DNA of 64,000 nt. Origin: Doris montereyensis. Lineage: Eukaryota; Mollusca; Gastropoda; Nudibranchia; Dorididae. Positions 35,828 through 47,999 of this stretch are shown in pieces. The number at the start of each line of letters is the position of its first letter. Positions within the stretch are counted from its first letter, which is position 1. Where the stretch lies: the NCBI GenBank assembly GCA_037039925.1, contig JAXRKP010000044.1, forward strand, positions 452,344-516,343, in the 5' to 3' direction. The notes under the pieces are model-generated. The model was not told where the DNA came from. It did not search any database and saw nothing but the letters and a program-made list of their open reading frames with translations. The position numbers and the translations under genes are program-made.

Positions 35828-36760
35828 CTAAATTCTCCCTGCCCAATTAAATTTTTTGTGTGTTTTAGCTTCCTTAGTTACTAGCATTGTTTTGGTTTTC
35901 TTTGCATTTACTCTCATTCCTCTTTTATTTAGTTCATTGTTCATAATGTTGATATTCGACTGAAGGTCACTTTCTGATTTTCCAAACAGAACTAAATCAT
36001 CGGCAAATGAAAGCATTGATACATTTACTGGTTTGAGCTTCCACATACCTACATTCATTTTCTTCGTTTTTGAGGATGCCTTTGCGACTGACTCCATAAA
36101 TGTGATAAACAAAAGAGGACATAGGACAAAACCCTGTCTTACTCCTTTATCTACATCAAATTCTGCAGATATGTTTTCAGCTACTCTCGCTGCATCTGTT
36201 GGTTTATTGTGAAAAATTTCAATGGCTTTTATTAAATTTGGTTCTTTTAAGGAATGCCATAGTTCGTCCCTCCTCACACTGTCAAATGCCTTTTCGAAGT
36301 CAATAAATCATAGGTGCAAATCAATGTTTCTCTCTAGGAATGTTTCTATTATTTGTTTAATTGTAAATATGTGGTCTTGTACATTTCTTCCTGGTCTAAA
36401 TCCACTCTGATGCTCTTCAATCTGATCCTCTACTCTTTTCCTTAATCTCATTTCCAGTATCCTGGCATATACTTTTCCTGGTACGCTAACTAGTGATATC
36501 CCTCTATAGTTTGAGCATTCCATAGTTGATCTTTTCTTATGTATTGGTACTACCGTTCTCTTTTTCCAGTCGTCTTGCACCTGTTTGGACTTCCATGCTT
36601 GTTGGCATATTGCATGTAGTAGTTTGTCTGCCTCTCTCCCTTGGTTTTTAATCATTTCACGATAAACTTGATCTGTTCCTGGGGCTTTGCCTAATTTCGC
36701 TTTTCTTATAGCTGTTTGGATTTCTTCCATTGATATATCTTCATCTTCAGCTGTCTCCAC
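35828..36760 (-). pseudogene. LINE copy 2 reverse transcriptase, one in-frame stop
   Basis: A single frame runs from 36760 down to 35828, interrupted only by a TGA at 36308-36310, where copy 1 has TGT (Cys). In order it shows PIHKKRSTMECSNYRGISLV, SGFRPGRNVQDHIF, FIDFEKAFDSVRRDELWHSL (catalytic Asp), GVRQGFVLCPLLF and SFADDLVLFGKS (the Y/F-x-DD catalytic box). These are the standard LINE RT blocks. The missing sense codon and frame breaks on both sides make it inactive as it stands. Confidence 0.93.
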
Positions 36761-37581
36761 TGGATTACTTAATACTCTTAGTAATTGATCTTTACTCCTT
36801 GTTTCCTACATTCTGGAAGGATTATATAATTGGTTAAAATGTTTTCTCCATGTTTCCATTATTTGGATGTCTTCTTTCTTTATTTCTCCTTTGACATTCT
36901 TAATTTGTCGTATTGGGCATGCTTTTGTCTTTCTCGTGCTCTTCATTGACCCCATAACAGCTTTTGATTTCCTTGATAGCTTTCTTGGAGTCTTTGTCCA
37001 AACTTTTCCCATTGTTCCTGTTTTGCTTTCCTCACATCCTCTTCGGAAGAAGTTCTTTTATTCACGTAATATATCCGTGCAATATTTCTCTGGTCTCTTT
37101 GTTTGCAAGTATTTCTTCCAGGCATCCTTCTTTTATTTGATCTTAGTCTTGGCATTCGTATTCCACCATGCTGTTCTTTTCCTATCTCCTTTTATTTTTT
37201 CCTACCTCAGACCTCTTCAGTACAACTGATGAGTGTTTTTTTATACATCTGCCATTTTTTTCTATTATGCTATCATTCAGATCTATTTGTCTTTCACTGA
37301 AAAATCTTTTTATTTTAGATTGATATACCTGTTTTACTACTGTTTTTTAAGTTCCTCTAGTTTGAGTTAAGTAATTTTCTTCTCTTTCCTTGTTTGTTTG
37401 TTTTCTTCAGTCAGTAATCTCATTTTGGCAATCACTAAGTAATGATCACTAAATATTTTTTGCTCCTCTGTTTACTGTTGCATCCATTGTGCTGTAAAAA
37501 AGGAAACTGTTAACTGTCATGTAGTCTATCATTGAGTTTTTACACCTGTCTTAATTTACTCTTGTATATTTGTGGATATCT

Positions 37582-38178
37582 TTATGAAAAAAACGGTGTT
37601 GGTATTTTCATGTTATTCTTTAGGCAAACATCTATTAGTCTCTCTCCTATTGGAGAAGTTGTTGTCTCTCCTTCTTTACGTATTACTCTTCGTGACGTTT
37701 CTATACTGCTGCCTATTCTAGCGTTTAAATCTCCTAAAAGCATTGGTTCCTGTTTGGGTTTAAGATTCTCTGCACCTATTTGTAAATCGTTTTCGAAGAT
37801 ATCATTTTCTTCTTTAGTGGCGTCTTCGTTTGGTCCATAAGCTATTAATAATTTAATTTCTCGTTCTTTTCGTTTAATATTTACCTCTAATAGCTGTGGG
37901 CTTATAAATTTCCAGCTTTCTAGTAGCTTTTCATGCATTTTATGCACTAGGAGGCCTACTCCTGTTCTAGCTCTATCTTTGACATCTACTCCTGACAAGA
38001 TTAAAATATGATTCGGTCCTACATTTACTAATCGTTGTCCTTTTTTCTTTGTTTCCGTAATGGCCAAAATATCTACTTTGAATTTTTCCATTTCTTCAAT
38101 AATTCTTACTCTTTTGCATTTATGTGTTCCAAACATCACAGTCCGTATTCGTTTCCAAGTTTGTCTTCGAAAGATCAA
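37582..38178 (-). pseudogene. LINE copy 2 endonuclease region
   Basis: About 198 open codons contain the endonuclease blocks VDILAITETKKKGQ, TGVGLLVHKMHEKLLESWKF, LLIAYGPNEDATKEENDIFE and MLLGDLNARIGS. Acidic and Asn active-site positions are visible (ITE and GDLN). The C-terminal Ser-Asp-His part lies beyond a frame break near 37580. On the known LINE mechanism, this domain would cut the target strand before reverse transcription. Confidence 0.88.
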
Positions 38179-38879
38179 GCCAGTTGTATTATATTTATTT
38201 CTCTGAATCCGTTTGTTTTTGGATAAGCAGGGGATTAGCCCACTGTACCCTAGGTAAATGGTGGGGCTGCCACTTTCAGGTCCCCTACCAGGCTTGTTGT
38301 TGTCTGTCAGAGTTGACTCCCTTAGCCTTTAGTCATTCAAGATCAGCCTGCACGGCAGCATATTGTTATTTTCTGTCCTTAGTCTTTGGTCGGCCAAGAC
38401 CCGCATGCAAGGCAGCAGGAGACTCGTGGAGGGCGGAGCCATCTACTCCCCGTACAGGTGCTTGCCTGTCCACTGCCCAGTCTTTTCGATTTTACTTATG
38501 GATGTGTCTACGTTTTGCCTCTGTTCTTGTACCGCTTGACCTTTTTTGTACATTTTGTTCCTTTCCTTGTTCCTTACACCGCGGGGGTGGATTGTCGAGG
38601 AATGTCTTTCCTTTCTCTCTTTCGCGTGTCGTTGATCCATTTTTTCCGTTTCAATTCATCCTGAGATCAATTAATTTACCATCGTTGCTCTTTCAACATT
38701 TTCTTTTGTGTTGGTCAAATTTTAATTGTCTTCCTTTAAGATTCATGTCTTATCACAAGTTTTGTTATGTATCAGAACCTTTTTTCTTCTATGTGGGAAA
38801 TGAATCGCTCATGTGTTGACATGTCATAGAGGCAGATGTTCAGAACCAAGTTTCTGGGATCTAGGGTTTGATTTGGATT

Positions 38880-39175
38880 TGATTTACCCACATCCTCAAC
38901 TAAGGTAATCTTGGGGTATTTGGTAGATTATTTATTTTGCCCGGACTGCTCTGTAAAGAGCCAAGGAATCTTTAATATGCATAGAGTGTTGTTATCTGCA
39001 CACCGGACCTGCTTTTTATCGTCCGTCTCTGATGGGACTATGTGTCGATCCACCTACCTAGACCAGGGGGGGGGGGGGGGGGTATATTTTACTCGCAAAA
39101 AACTCGAGAAAATATTTCAACCGTTAGCGGGGTTCGAACCCCCTGCCTTGTGGTCGAGAGGGTTTAACACAAGTT
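38880..39175 (-). mobile_element. dispersed SINE-like element
   Basis: It contains TTGCCCGGACTGCTCTGTAA, GTGTTGTTATCTGCACACCG and, after a G run at 39065-39082, CTCGCAAAAAACTCGAGAAA. It ends with a tRNA T-loop-like GGGGTTCGAACCCCCTGCC, suggesting a tRNA head on the minus strand. Recognisable pieces of the same element occur at about 10660-10740 and 11850-11990. Confidence 0.5.
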
Positions 39176-39279
39176 TCCTTGAAAGTAAGTTTATTTCGTT
39201 GTTTAAAAGAAAATAGTTTTGGATTAGTTTCTTCATCTGGGGCTGGTTATTTTCACTTATTCACTTTGCTTTGTTTTGA

Positions 39280-39678
39280 AACCATAATCCTGGTAACCAT
39301 AATCCTGGTAACCATAATCCTGGTAACCTTAATCCTGGTAACCATAATCCTGGTAACCATAATCCTGGTAACCATAATCCTGGTAACCTTAATCCTGGTA
39401 ACCATAATCCTGGTAACCTTAATCCTGGTAACCATAATCCTGGTAACCATAATAATCCTGGTAACCATAATCCTGGTAACCATAATCCTGGTAACCATAA
39501 TCCTGGTAACCATAATCCTGGAAACCATAATCCTGGTAACCATAATCCTGGTAACCATAATCCTGGTAACCATAATCCTGGTAACCATAATCGTGGTAAC
39601 CATAATCCTGGTAACCATAATCCTGGTAACCATAGTCCTGGTAACCATAATCCTGGTAACCATAATCCTGGTAACCAG
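39280..39678. repeat. 15 bp minisatellite
   Basis: About 26-27 units of ATAATCCTGGTAACC with rare T, G or ATA changes. As 15 is a multiple of three, four of the six frames are open and encode five-residue repeats (ILVTI on plus; LWLPG, MVTRI and YQDYG on minus). Confidence 0.97.
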
Positions 39679-40600
39679 CTAGACTTGAGGGTGACCAACA
39701 CCAAGACAATATCAAATTCCCTCTGAGTATAATTTATATGATTGGATCTCAGTTCTGTTGGCACGCATCAAATCAGTTGGCGCAAACCTAGAGAAAGAAA
39801 CTGCATCCAATATCCCGACAGCACGGATATGGAACAAGCATCCACTAAGCCAATCAATCTATGGGGAACTAATCTCCTTCGTGTGACACGGAAATTAGAT
39901 TCTGCCACAATGAAAAGGCGTTGTTTTGCTCATTGATCCCCCCCCCATTTTTGGGGAGAGTAAATCTCGTTTGGCTCAATCATACTCATTCAGGAACAGT
40001 GAACCGGCGTCAGTATAACCTTAAACCAAATGCTGAGGTTACACACAAATTCCGCTCTTTAATGTGCCAGAAAACTCATTGATTGCTGGGTGAACAAAAC
40101 AAGAACTCAATGACATCCTTCTGGGGGCAGTTGGCTTGCAAGCCATTTGCCACGTCCACCATAGTATGCAGTGATCTCGATGCTATGAAAACATTTGAGA
40201 TATTTGTCTAGACACTAACCAGAATAGTTGCAATAAAAAATGTAAAAAAAAAATAAATAAATAAATTAAAAAAAATAAATAAATAAATAAATATATATAT
40301 ATATATATACTTAGTCTACTAAGAGTGCATTTGTCATCTGTGTTTTAGTCCCTCTCTTTCAGAATAAATGGTAACTCCTTTTCCTTAACGGTCGGAGAAT
40401 GGATTGAGCCTCCACCCAGACACCTGGGGACAATCTGGCTACACAGTGTTGTCAAGTTACTTTTTCTGCGGCCAGAAGTTGGCCTCCATTTGTCTAACTT
40501 CTCTCACTTTGCGATGTAATAATATGCAACTTAGTCCAGGGACAATCTGACATTTATTCTTATTGTGCCTTGTAGTTTTTGTTATGACGTACTGTGACAA
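39679..40600. other. unique intron sequence, no exon accepted
   Basis: Contains A-rich/AT microsatellite sequence at about 40235-40310. A CTCTCTTTCAG acceptor-like site at about 40352-40363 is followed by an open stretch in one frame, but not in the phase required by exon 3. Confidence 0.5.
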
Positions 40601-40858
40601 GTAAATCTAGCTGGAGTCTTGTTTTTACTGTATGTAAATCTAGCTGGCGTCTTGTTTTTACTGTATGTAAATCTAGCTGGAGTCTTGTTTTTACTGTATG
40701 TAAATCTAGCTGGAGTCTTGTTTTTACTGTATGTAAATCTAGCTGGAGTTGTTTTTACTGTATGTAAATCTAGCTGGAGTCTTGTTTTTACTGTATGTAA
40801 ATCTAGCTGGAGTCTTGTTTTTCTGTAGTAAATCTAGCTGGAGTCTTGTTTTTACCGT
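40601..40858. repeat. 33 bp minisatellite
   Basis: Eight units with core AAATCTAGCTGGAGTCTTGT followed by TTTTACTGTATGT, about 180 bp before exon 4. Confidence 0.95.
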
Positions 40859-41038
40859 AGACGTGAGACACTTATTGTCGTTTTATCTCTTTGCACTCAG
40901 AGCAAAATGGTCGTATTCACGTCCACACTATTTTATCAAAGAATCTTGTTAATTCTCATTGCGATATATTCTTATCAAAAACACACTCTGTGGGGGAGAT
41001 TTGTTAAAAATTGTCTTTGTTTCTATTGTTTTACAGAG

Positions 41039-41161
41039 GACGAGTTATTCCAACTGTTGGGAGAGCAGGTGGACCTGAGCGGCTCCCTGATATCTAGCAA
41101 CAAACCCATCGCCGTAATGACTGGCGGGACGTTCGACCAATCTCTGTTCTCCGACAAAAAG
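41039..41161 (+). CDS. IgGFc-binding-type domain protein, exon 4
   Basis: A 123 nt, phase 0-0 exon of 41 codons. The acceptor AG is taken at 41037-41038 (TTTTACAGAG), because only this choice keeps the frame after exon 3. The donor is AAG|GTTAGT. The product DELFQLLGEQVDLSGSLISS continues with NKPIAVMTGGTFDQSLFSDKK. This is the family's hallmark segment: E-x-F-Q, D-L-T/S-G-S-x-I-x-S, then K-P-I-A-V-x-S/T-G. It is separated from exon 3 by an 18.3 kb intron filled with repeats and two LINEs. Confidence 0.92.
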
Positions 41162-41198
41162 GTTAGTACCCTCCTGCCCCTCCCTCCTCCCAATTTTG

Positions 41199-42555
41199 TC
41201 ATGTCATCAAACATTCAGGGATAGGCACTTTCCAAATGTTTCATGTCATGTCATCAAACATTCAGGGATAGGCACTTTCCAAATGTTTCATATCATGTCA
41301 TCAAACATTCAGGGATAGGCACTTTCAAATGCTTCTTATCATGTCATCAAATATTCAGGGATAGTCACTTTCCAAATATTTCATATCACGTCATCAAGCA
41401 TTCAGGGATAGTCACTTTCCAAATGCTTCATATCATGTCATCAAACGTTCAGGGATAGTCACTTTCAAATGCTTCATATCATGTCATCAAACATTCAGGG
41501 ATAGTCACTTTCCAAATGCTTCAAACATCATGTCCAAATCATCACGTCACATTCAGGGATAGTCACTTTCCAAATGCTTCATATCATGTCATATCATGTC
41601 ATCAAACATTCAGGGATAGTCACTTTCCAAATGCTTCATATCATGTCATCAAGTATTCAGGGATAGTCACTTTCCAAATGCTTCATATCATGTCATCAAA
41701 TATTCAGGGATAGTCACTTTCCAAATGCTTCATATCATGTCATCAAATATTCAGGGATAGTCACTTTCCAAATGCTTCATATCATGTCATCACATATTCA
41801 GGGATAGTCACTTTCCAAATGCTTCATATCATGTCATCAAATATTCAGGGATAGGCACTTTCAAATGCTTCTTATCATGTCATCAAATATTCAGGGATAG
41901 TCACTTTCCAAATGCTTCATATCATGTCATCAAATATTCAGGGATAGTCACTTTCCAAATGCTTCATATCATGTCATCAAATATTCAGGGATAGTCACTT
42001 TCCAAATGCTTCATATCATGTCATCAAATATTCAGGGATAGTCACTTTCCAAATGCTTCATATCATGTCATCAAATATTCAGGGATAGGCACTTTCCAAA
42101 TGCTTCAGGGATAGTATCATGTCATCAAATATTCAGGGATAGCTTCATATCATGTCATCAAATATTCTTTCCAAATGCTTCATATCATGTCATCAAATAT
42201 TCAGGGATAGTCACTTTCCAAATGCTTCATATCATGTCATCAAATATTCAGGGATAGTCACTTTCCAAATGCTTCATATCATGTCATCAAATATTCAGGG
42301 ATAGTCACTTTCCAAATGCTTCATATCATGTCATCAAATATTCAGGGATAGTCACTTTCAAATGTTTCAAATGTCATCAAATATTCAGGGATAGTCACTT
42401 TCCAAATGCTTCATATCATGTCATCAAATATTCAGGGATAGTCACTTTCCAAATGTTTCATGTCATGTCATCAAATATTCAGGGATTGTCACTTTCCAAA
42501 TGCTTCATGTCATGTCATCAAGCATTCAGGGATAGTCACTTTCCAAATGTTTCAG
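41199..42555. repeat. 47 bp minisatellite
   Basis: About 29 units with core CATGTCATCAAATATTCAGG followed by GATAGTCACTTTCCAAATGC. It starts less than 40 bp after the exon 4 donor. Early units have ACATTCAGGGATAGGC and later ones ATATTCAGGGATAGTC. Confidence 0.96.
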
Positions 42556-42596
42556 ATTCTTTATCCGCTTAAGAATGCATAATGGCATGCCTTGTG

Positions 42597-43073
<477 letters not shown>

Positions 43074-43282
43074 TGCGCTGATCGTTCCCTGGCGTCTACA
43101 TGCAGGCGTGTGCCTGTCGTACTGTTTATTCATGATGATTCTACAGTTTTCCACTCAATCTAATGTCATCAGTTGCTGATACAATGTGTGCATGTAGAGA
43201 CAAACTGTGGGCAAGGTGCATGTCGAAATAGAGTTATCATGACATCAATTCTAAAGCCTCATAGAAATACAAATGAAAGCAA

Positions 43283-43382
43283 TCTTTGGCCACCATGGGA
43301 TTGGACCCGTGACCTCTGTTTCGGCATCCATTGCCTCGTAATGAAAAGAGAACTCACTACCCACCAAGCCAACTAATTATTT
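43283..43382 (-). mobile_element. tRNA-derived SINE fragment, family B copy 1
   Basis: The minus strand reads TTAGTTGGCTTGGTGGGTAG (A-box region) and, after a longer-than-tRNA middle, CACGGGTCCAATCCCATGG (B-box region). The layout matches the element at 61935-62038, including the middle with GAGGCAATGGATGCC. Confidence 0.6.
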
Positions 43383-43436
43383 TAATGTCTATGGGTACAC
43401 GTAGTTGTTTGCTGTTCGTTGACAAAACAAATCATG

Positions 43437-43802
43437 TCAACCATATCTCTTTTATGGATGCAATAAGAATATCTCTTTTGTGGATGTAATAAGAAGATCT
43501 CTTTTGTGGATGCAATAAGAATATCTCTTTTGTGGATGCAATATCTCTGTTGTGGATGCAATAAGAATATCTCTTTTGTAGATCCAATAAGAAGATCTCT
43601 TTCGTAGATCCAATAAGAAGATCTCTTTTGTAGATCCAATAAGAAGATCTCTTTTGTAGATCCAATAAGAAGATCTCTTTTGTAGATCCAATAAGAAGAT
43701 CTCTTTCGTAGATCCAATAAGAAGATCTCTTTTGTAGATCCAATAAGAAGATCTCTTTTGTAGATCCAATAAGAAGATCTCTTTTGTAGATGCAATAAGA
43801 AG
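43437..43802. repeat. 26 bp minisatellite
   Basis: About 14 units with core ATCTCTTTTGTAGATCCAAT followed by AAGAAG. The first units have GTGGATGCAATAAGAAT instead. All three minus frames are open for about 100 codons because the unit has no stop. Confidence 0.95.
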
Positions 43803-44017
43803 GTTGTCCATCAGAAAACAGTGAAATACGATTCCGAATTAAGGGCCTTTCACATTATAAATTTGATCGTTAAAAACTTTCTTATTATTCTGTTGACAAT
43901 GTAGCTCCTATTTTCTTGCTTGTCTTTCATTGGTTATTTTAGCTTTTGATTATCTTTACCACTATCTTGTAGTTGTCTTCATCTCATAACGTTTCCTTGT
44001 AAATTCATTGTCAACAG

Positions 44018-44303
44018 GATAAAGCAGTGGAGCAAATCCCACCGGTACAAGGTCTTGGCACAAGCTTTGTTTTGAGAGGGCTTCCACTTCCAGCAGGAAG
44101 ATGGTACAGAGTTCACATCGCTATGCCCCACCTACATACAACGGTCGATTATCCGATAAATTCAGCCTTCGTTCAAGTCCAAAACTTCAGTGACTTGGAG
44201 ATAACTTTGAGGGTTACCGTTGATGAGACGATATTTCTGACGGCTGATAAACCCGTGCTCGTTATTTTGGGGTTGCCAGGACGTGAGAGTACTTCAAGCA
44301 AAG
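44018..44303 (+). CDS. IgGFc-binding-type domain protein, exon 5
   Basis: A 286 nt exon after a CATTGTCAACAG acceptor. It starts in phase 0 and ends one base into a Gly codon at a GTACGA donor. It opens DKAVEQIPPVQGLGTSFVLR, matching the family motif in which H/A-x-V-E-Q-x-P-P-V is followed by a W/L-G-x-x-F segment. It then gives PLPAGRWYRVHIAMPHLHTT and a strand-rich stretch ending DKPVLVILGLPGRESTSSKG. The joined exon 4/5 sequence reads SDKKDKAVEQIPPV without a break, which supports both splice sites. This is the largest domain exon and has no cysteine. Confidence 0.93.
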
Positions 44304-44401
44304 GTACGATTAATGAAAACAAAGCGGACATCTTTTTAAACGCAACTGTCACGTGAAAAGACAAAGAACGATATATGTATATATTCCGCGTGATTTGTAA
44401 G

Positions 44402-44617
44402 CGCCAGTGTAGCCCAGTTGATAGAGCGTCAGAGTGCTACCCAGGAAGCCTGCGTTTGATTCCCAATCCTGGTAAAGCATTCTGCTTTCGAAAGTCACGG
44501 TGACATGGAAAGCCATGGCAGCCTGTCACAGTATGTCGTGTGCATAAAACAATCAGGACTCTACTCCTAGCTGCCCTGCATTCAAGTTCGATTATGGGAT
44601 TTACTTTACGAACATTT
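44402..44617 (+). mobile_element. tRNA-derived SINE, family A copy 2
   Basis: The head reads GTAGCCCAGTTGATAGAGCG (A box) and GCGTTTGATTCCCAATCC (B box). The end, with GGACTCTACTCCTAGC and TTTACTTTACG, matches the element at 13625-13868. It lies 100 bp after exon 5, in sense orientation. Confidence 0.75.
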
Positions 44618-44639
44618 GAATCAAATCCCTCTCATTTGC

Positions 44640-46530
44640 CACCGCTATAGGCATTTGAGTTCCTTGTTATAAAAATCACTATTAAACGCATTTGAGTTCC
44701 TTATTATAAAAATCACTGTCAAACGCATTTGAGTTCCACTGTTTGTCATAAAAATCACTGTTAAACGCATTTGAGTTCCTTGTTGTAAACATCACTGTTA
44801 TAGGCATTTGAGTTCCTTGTTATAAACATCACTGTTATAGGCATTTGAGTTCCTTGTTATAAAAATCACTGTTAAAGCCTTGAGTTCCTTGTTATAAACA
44901 TCACTGTTAACGCATTTGAGTTCCTTGTTATAAACATCACTGTTATAGGTATTTGAGTTCCTTGTTATAAACATCACTGTTATAAGGCATTTGAGTTCCT
45001 TGTTATAAACATCACTGTTATAGGCATTTGAGTTCCTTGTTATAAACATCACCACTATAGGTATTTGAGTTCTTTGTTATAAACATCACTGCTATAGGCA
45101 TTTGAGTTCCTTGTTATAAACATCACTGTTATAGGTATTTGAGTTCTTTGTTATAAACATCACTGTTATAGGTATTTGAGTTCCTTGTTATAAACATCAC
45201 TGTTATAGGTATTTGAGTTCCTTGTTATAAACATCACCACTGTTATATTTGAGTATTTGTTATAAACATCAGTTCCTTGTTATAAACAACTGTTATCACT
45301 GTTATAAACATACTAGGTATTTGAGTTCCTTGTTATAAACATCACTGCTATAGGTATTTGAGTTCCTTGTTATAAACATCACTGTTATAGGTATTTGAGT
45401 TCCTTGTTATAAACATCACTGTTATAGGTATTTGAGTTCCTTGTTATAAACATCACCACTATAGGTATTTGAGTTCCTTGTTATAAACATCACTGTTATA
45501 GGTATTTGAGTTCCTTGTTATAAACATCACTGTTATAGGTATTTGAGTTCCTTGTTATAAACATCACTGTTTATAGGTATTTGAGTTCTTTGTTATAAAC
45601 ATCACCACTATAGGTATTTGAGTTCTTTGTTATAAACATCACCACTATAAGTATTTGAGTTCCTTGTTATAAACATCACCACTATAGGTATTTGAGTTCT
45701 TTGTTATAAACATCACTGTTATAGGTATTTGAGTTCCTTGTTATAAACATCACCACTATAGGTATTTGAGTTCTTTGTTATAAACATCACTGTTATAGGT
45801 ATTTGAGTTCCTTGTTATAAACATCACCACTATAGATATTTGAGTTCTTTGTTATAAACATCACTGTTATAGGTATTTGAGTTCCTCGTTATAAACATCA
45901 CCACTATAAGTATTTGAGTTCCTTGTTATAAACATCACTGTTATAGGTATTTGAGTTCTTTGTTATAAACATCACTGTTATAGGTATTTGAGTTCCTTGT
46001 TATAAACATCATCACCACTATGGGTATTTGAGTTCTTTGTTATAAACATCACTGTTATAGGTATTTGAGTTCCTTGTTATAAACATCACCACTATAGGTA
46101 TTTGAGTTCTTTGTTATAAACATCACTGCTATGGGCATTTGAGTTCTTTGTTATAAACATCACCATTATCGGTATTTGAGTTCTTTGTTACAAACATCAC
46201 CACTATAGGTATTTGAGTTCTTTGTTATAAACATCACTGCTAAAGGCATTTGAGTTCCTTGTTATAAACATCACTGCTATGGGCATTTGAGTTCTTTGTT
46301 ATAAACATCACCACTATAGGTATTTGAGTTCTTTGTTATAAACATCACTGCTAAAGGCATTTGAGTTCCTTGTTATAAACATCACTGCTATGGGCATTTG
46401 GGTTCCTTGTATAAACATTACCGCTATGGGCATTTGAATTCTTTGTTATAAAGATCAGCAGTATACACATTTGAGTTCCTTGTTTTCAGTTCCCTGTTAC
46501 AAACATCACTGTTATAGGCATTTGAAGAAG
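44640..46530. repeat. 37 bp minisatellite
   Basis: About 50 units with core GGTATTTGAGTTCCTTGTTA followed by TAAACATCACTGTTATA. Alternating CACTGTTATA and CACCACTATA subtypes and TTCCTT/TTCTTT variants form short runs. The word CTGTTATAGGCA is shared with the 33 bp array at 301-1433. Confidence 0.96.
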
Positions 46531-46532
46531 AG

Positions 46533-46632
46533 TAAGAAGGTGAAGGAAAAGGAGGAAGGAGGAGGAGGAGGGAGGAGGAGGAGGAGGAGGAGAAGGAGAA
46601 GGAGGAGAAGGAGTGAAAGGACGAGGAGGTAA
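46533..46632. repeat. purine (AGG)n-rich tract
   Basis: About 100 bp of GGA/GGAGGA and AAG purine sequence on the plus strand, bridging the 37 bp and 86 bp arrays. Confidence 0.9.
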
Positions 46633-47525
46633 ATATACATGCAGCGACAGAGCTAATTGCGCCTCTAGATGTATCCTATGAAATCATACTGTTTTTTAAG
46701 TATATCGGTAAATATACATGCACGCTCTACCGATTGAGCTAATTGCGCCTCTAGATGTACCCCATGAAATTATACTGTTTTTGAAGTATATCGGTAAATA
46801 TACATGCCTGGTCTAGCGTCTGAGCTAATTGCGTCTCTAGATGTACCCCATGGAATTATACTGTTTTTGAGGTATATCGGTAAATATACATGCACGGTCT
46901 AGCGACTGAGCTAATTATGTCTCTAGATGGCCCCATGAAATCATACTGTTTTTGAAGTATATCGGTAAATATACATGCATGGTCTAGTGACAGCTAATTG
47001 CGCCTCTAGATGGGCCCCATGAAATTATACTGTTTTTGAAGTATATCGGTAAATATACATGCCTGGTCTAGTGACAGCTAATTGCGCCTCTAGAGCTAAT
47101 AAATGCGCCTGGTCTAGATGTACCCTCTAGATGGAATTATACTGTTTTTGAGGTATATCGGTAAATATACGTGCATGGTCTAGTGACAGCTAATTACGCC
47201 TCTAGATGTGCCCAATGAAATTATACCGTTTTTGAAGTATATCGGTAAATATACGTGCACGGTCTAGCGACTGAGCTAATTGCGCCTCTAGATGTACCCC
47301 ATGGAATTATACTGTTTTTGAAGTATATCGGTAAATATACGTGCACGGTCTAGCGACTGAGCTAATTGCGCCTCTAGATTACCCCATGGAATTATACTGT
47401 TTTTGAAGTATATCGGTAAATATACGTGCACGGTCTAGCGACTGAGCTAATTGCGCCTCTAGATGTACCCCATGGAATTATACTGTTTTTGAAGTATATC
47501 GGTAAATATACTTGCACGGTCTAGC
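46633..47525. repeat. 86 bp satellite derived from a tRNA-like head
   Basis: About ten units containing TATATCGGTAAATATACATG, GGTCTAGCGACTGAGCTAAT and GAATTATACTGTTTTTGAAG. On the minus strand the best unit reads AATTAGCTCAATCGGTAGAG, a good tRNA A box preceded by GGCGC. A SINE or tRNA 5' fragment therefore appears to have been amplified as a satellite. Confidence 0.85.
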
Positions 47526-47841
47526 GGGCACGAATAAGTGGTGGAACATAAGGCTCGATTATTATTCTGATTTCGTCTCCTAGCTGTTAGTAGTTTGTTT
47601 GAATGGTGGCGTCACCAAAACTGGTCACTGGGTATACAAATTTGGCCTTTTCATTGTGATGAACCAAAGTTCAAGGCAAGGCATATATAACTTACATTCA
47701 GGCGTTTATGATCTTGATTATAGCACTGTCGCAACCATATACCTCACTACGAGATCAATTATTAAAGAGTGTTATAACACATGAACTGGACCTACGTGTT
47801 TGCTCATATCTCACAAAGTTAACTTGGTCACTTTTTTATAG

Positions 47842-47999
47842 GTGCCACGCAAGAAAAGACGGACGCAGGTTTCATCCTAGCCATGCCAGTCGACATGTGG
47901 AAATCAGAGTTTACCGTTTTCGTAAATGACATTCATGGCCGCCTGTTGACTCATACGATAGTTCTGATGACGTTATCTACATGTCAAACAGCGTTTCAG
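47842..47999 (+). CDS. IgGFc-binding-type domain protein, exon 6
   Basis: A 158 nt exon between a CACTTTTTTATAG acceptor and a perfect CAG|GTAAGA donor. Two bases complete the Gly codon from exon 5, and it ends in phase 0. The product ATQEKTDAGFILAMPVDMWK continues with SEFTVFVNDIHGRLLTHTIV and ends LSTCQTAFQ. This fits the family's second F-x-L-x-x-P-V-x-x-W/Y strand pair. One cysteine is present. The following intron is 9.1 kb and almost wholly tandem repeats. Confidence 0.9.

Larger units (their letters stand above)
35205..38480 (-). mobile_element. antisense LINE copy 2, nearly full length, inactive
   Basis: This is the same element as copy 1, again antisense to the host gene, in the intron between exons 3 and 4. 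On the minus strand the 5' leader (with GCACCTGTACGGGGAGTAGA near 38450) is followed by an endonuclease, a basic linker, the reverse transcriptase and a C-terminal region with YCPTLLYGSETWTLDSREYS (35450-35689). The RT frame is broken by a single TGA over about 310 codons, so this copy is younger or better preserved than copy 1. The 3' end has one copy of the 43 bp sequence that is repeated in copy 1. Confidence 0.92.

Noticed and set aside
40364..40530. Extra exon between exons 3 and 4, open stretch INGNSFSLTVGEW after a good acceptor
   Set aside because: Exon 3 ends in phase 0, and in that phase the stretch meets TAA at the fourth codon. Exon 3 joins directly to exon 4 with a good family match.
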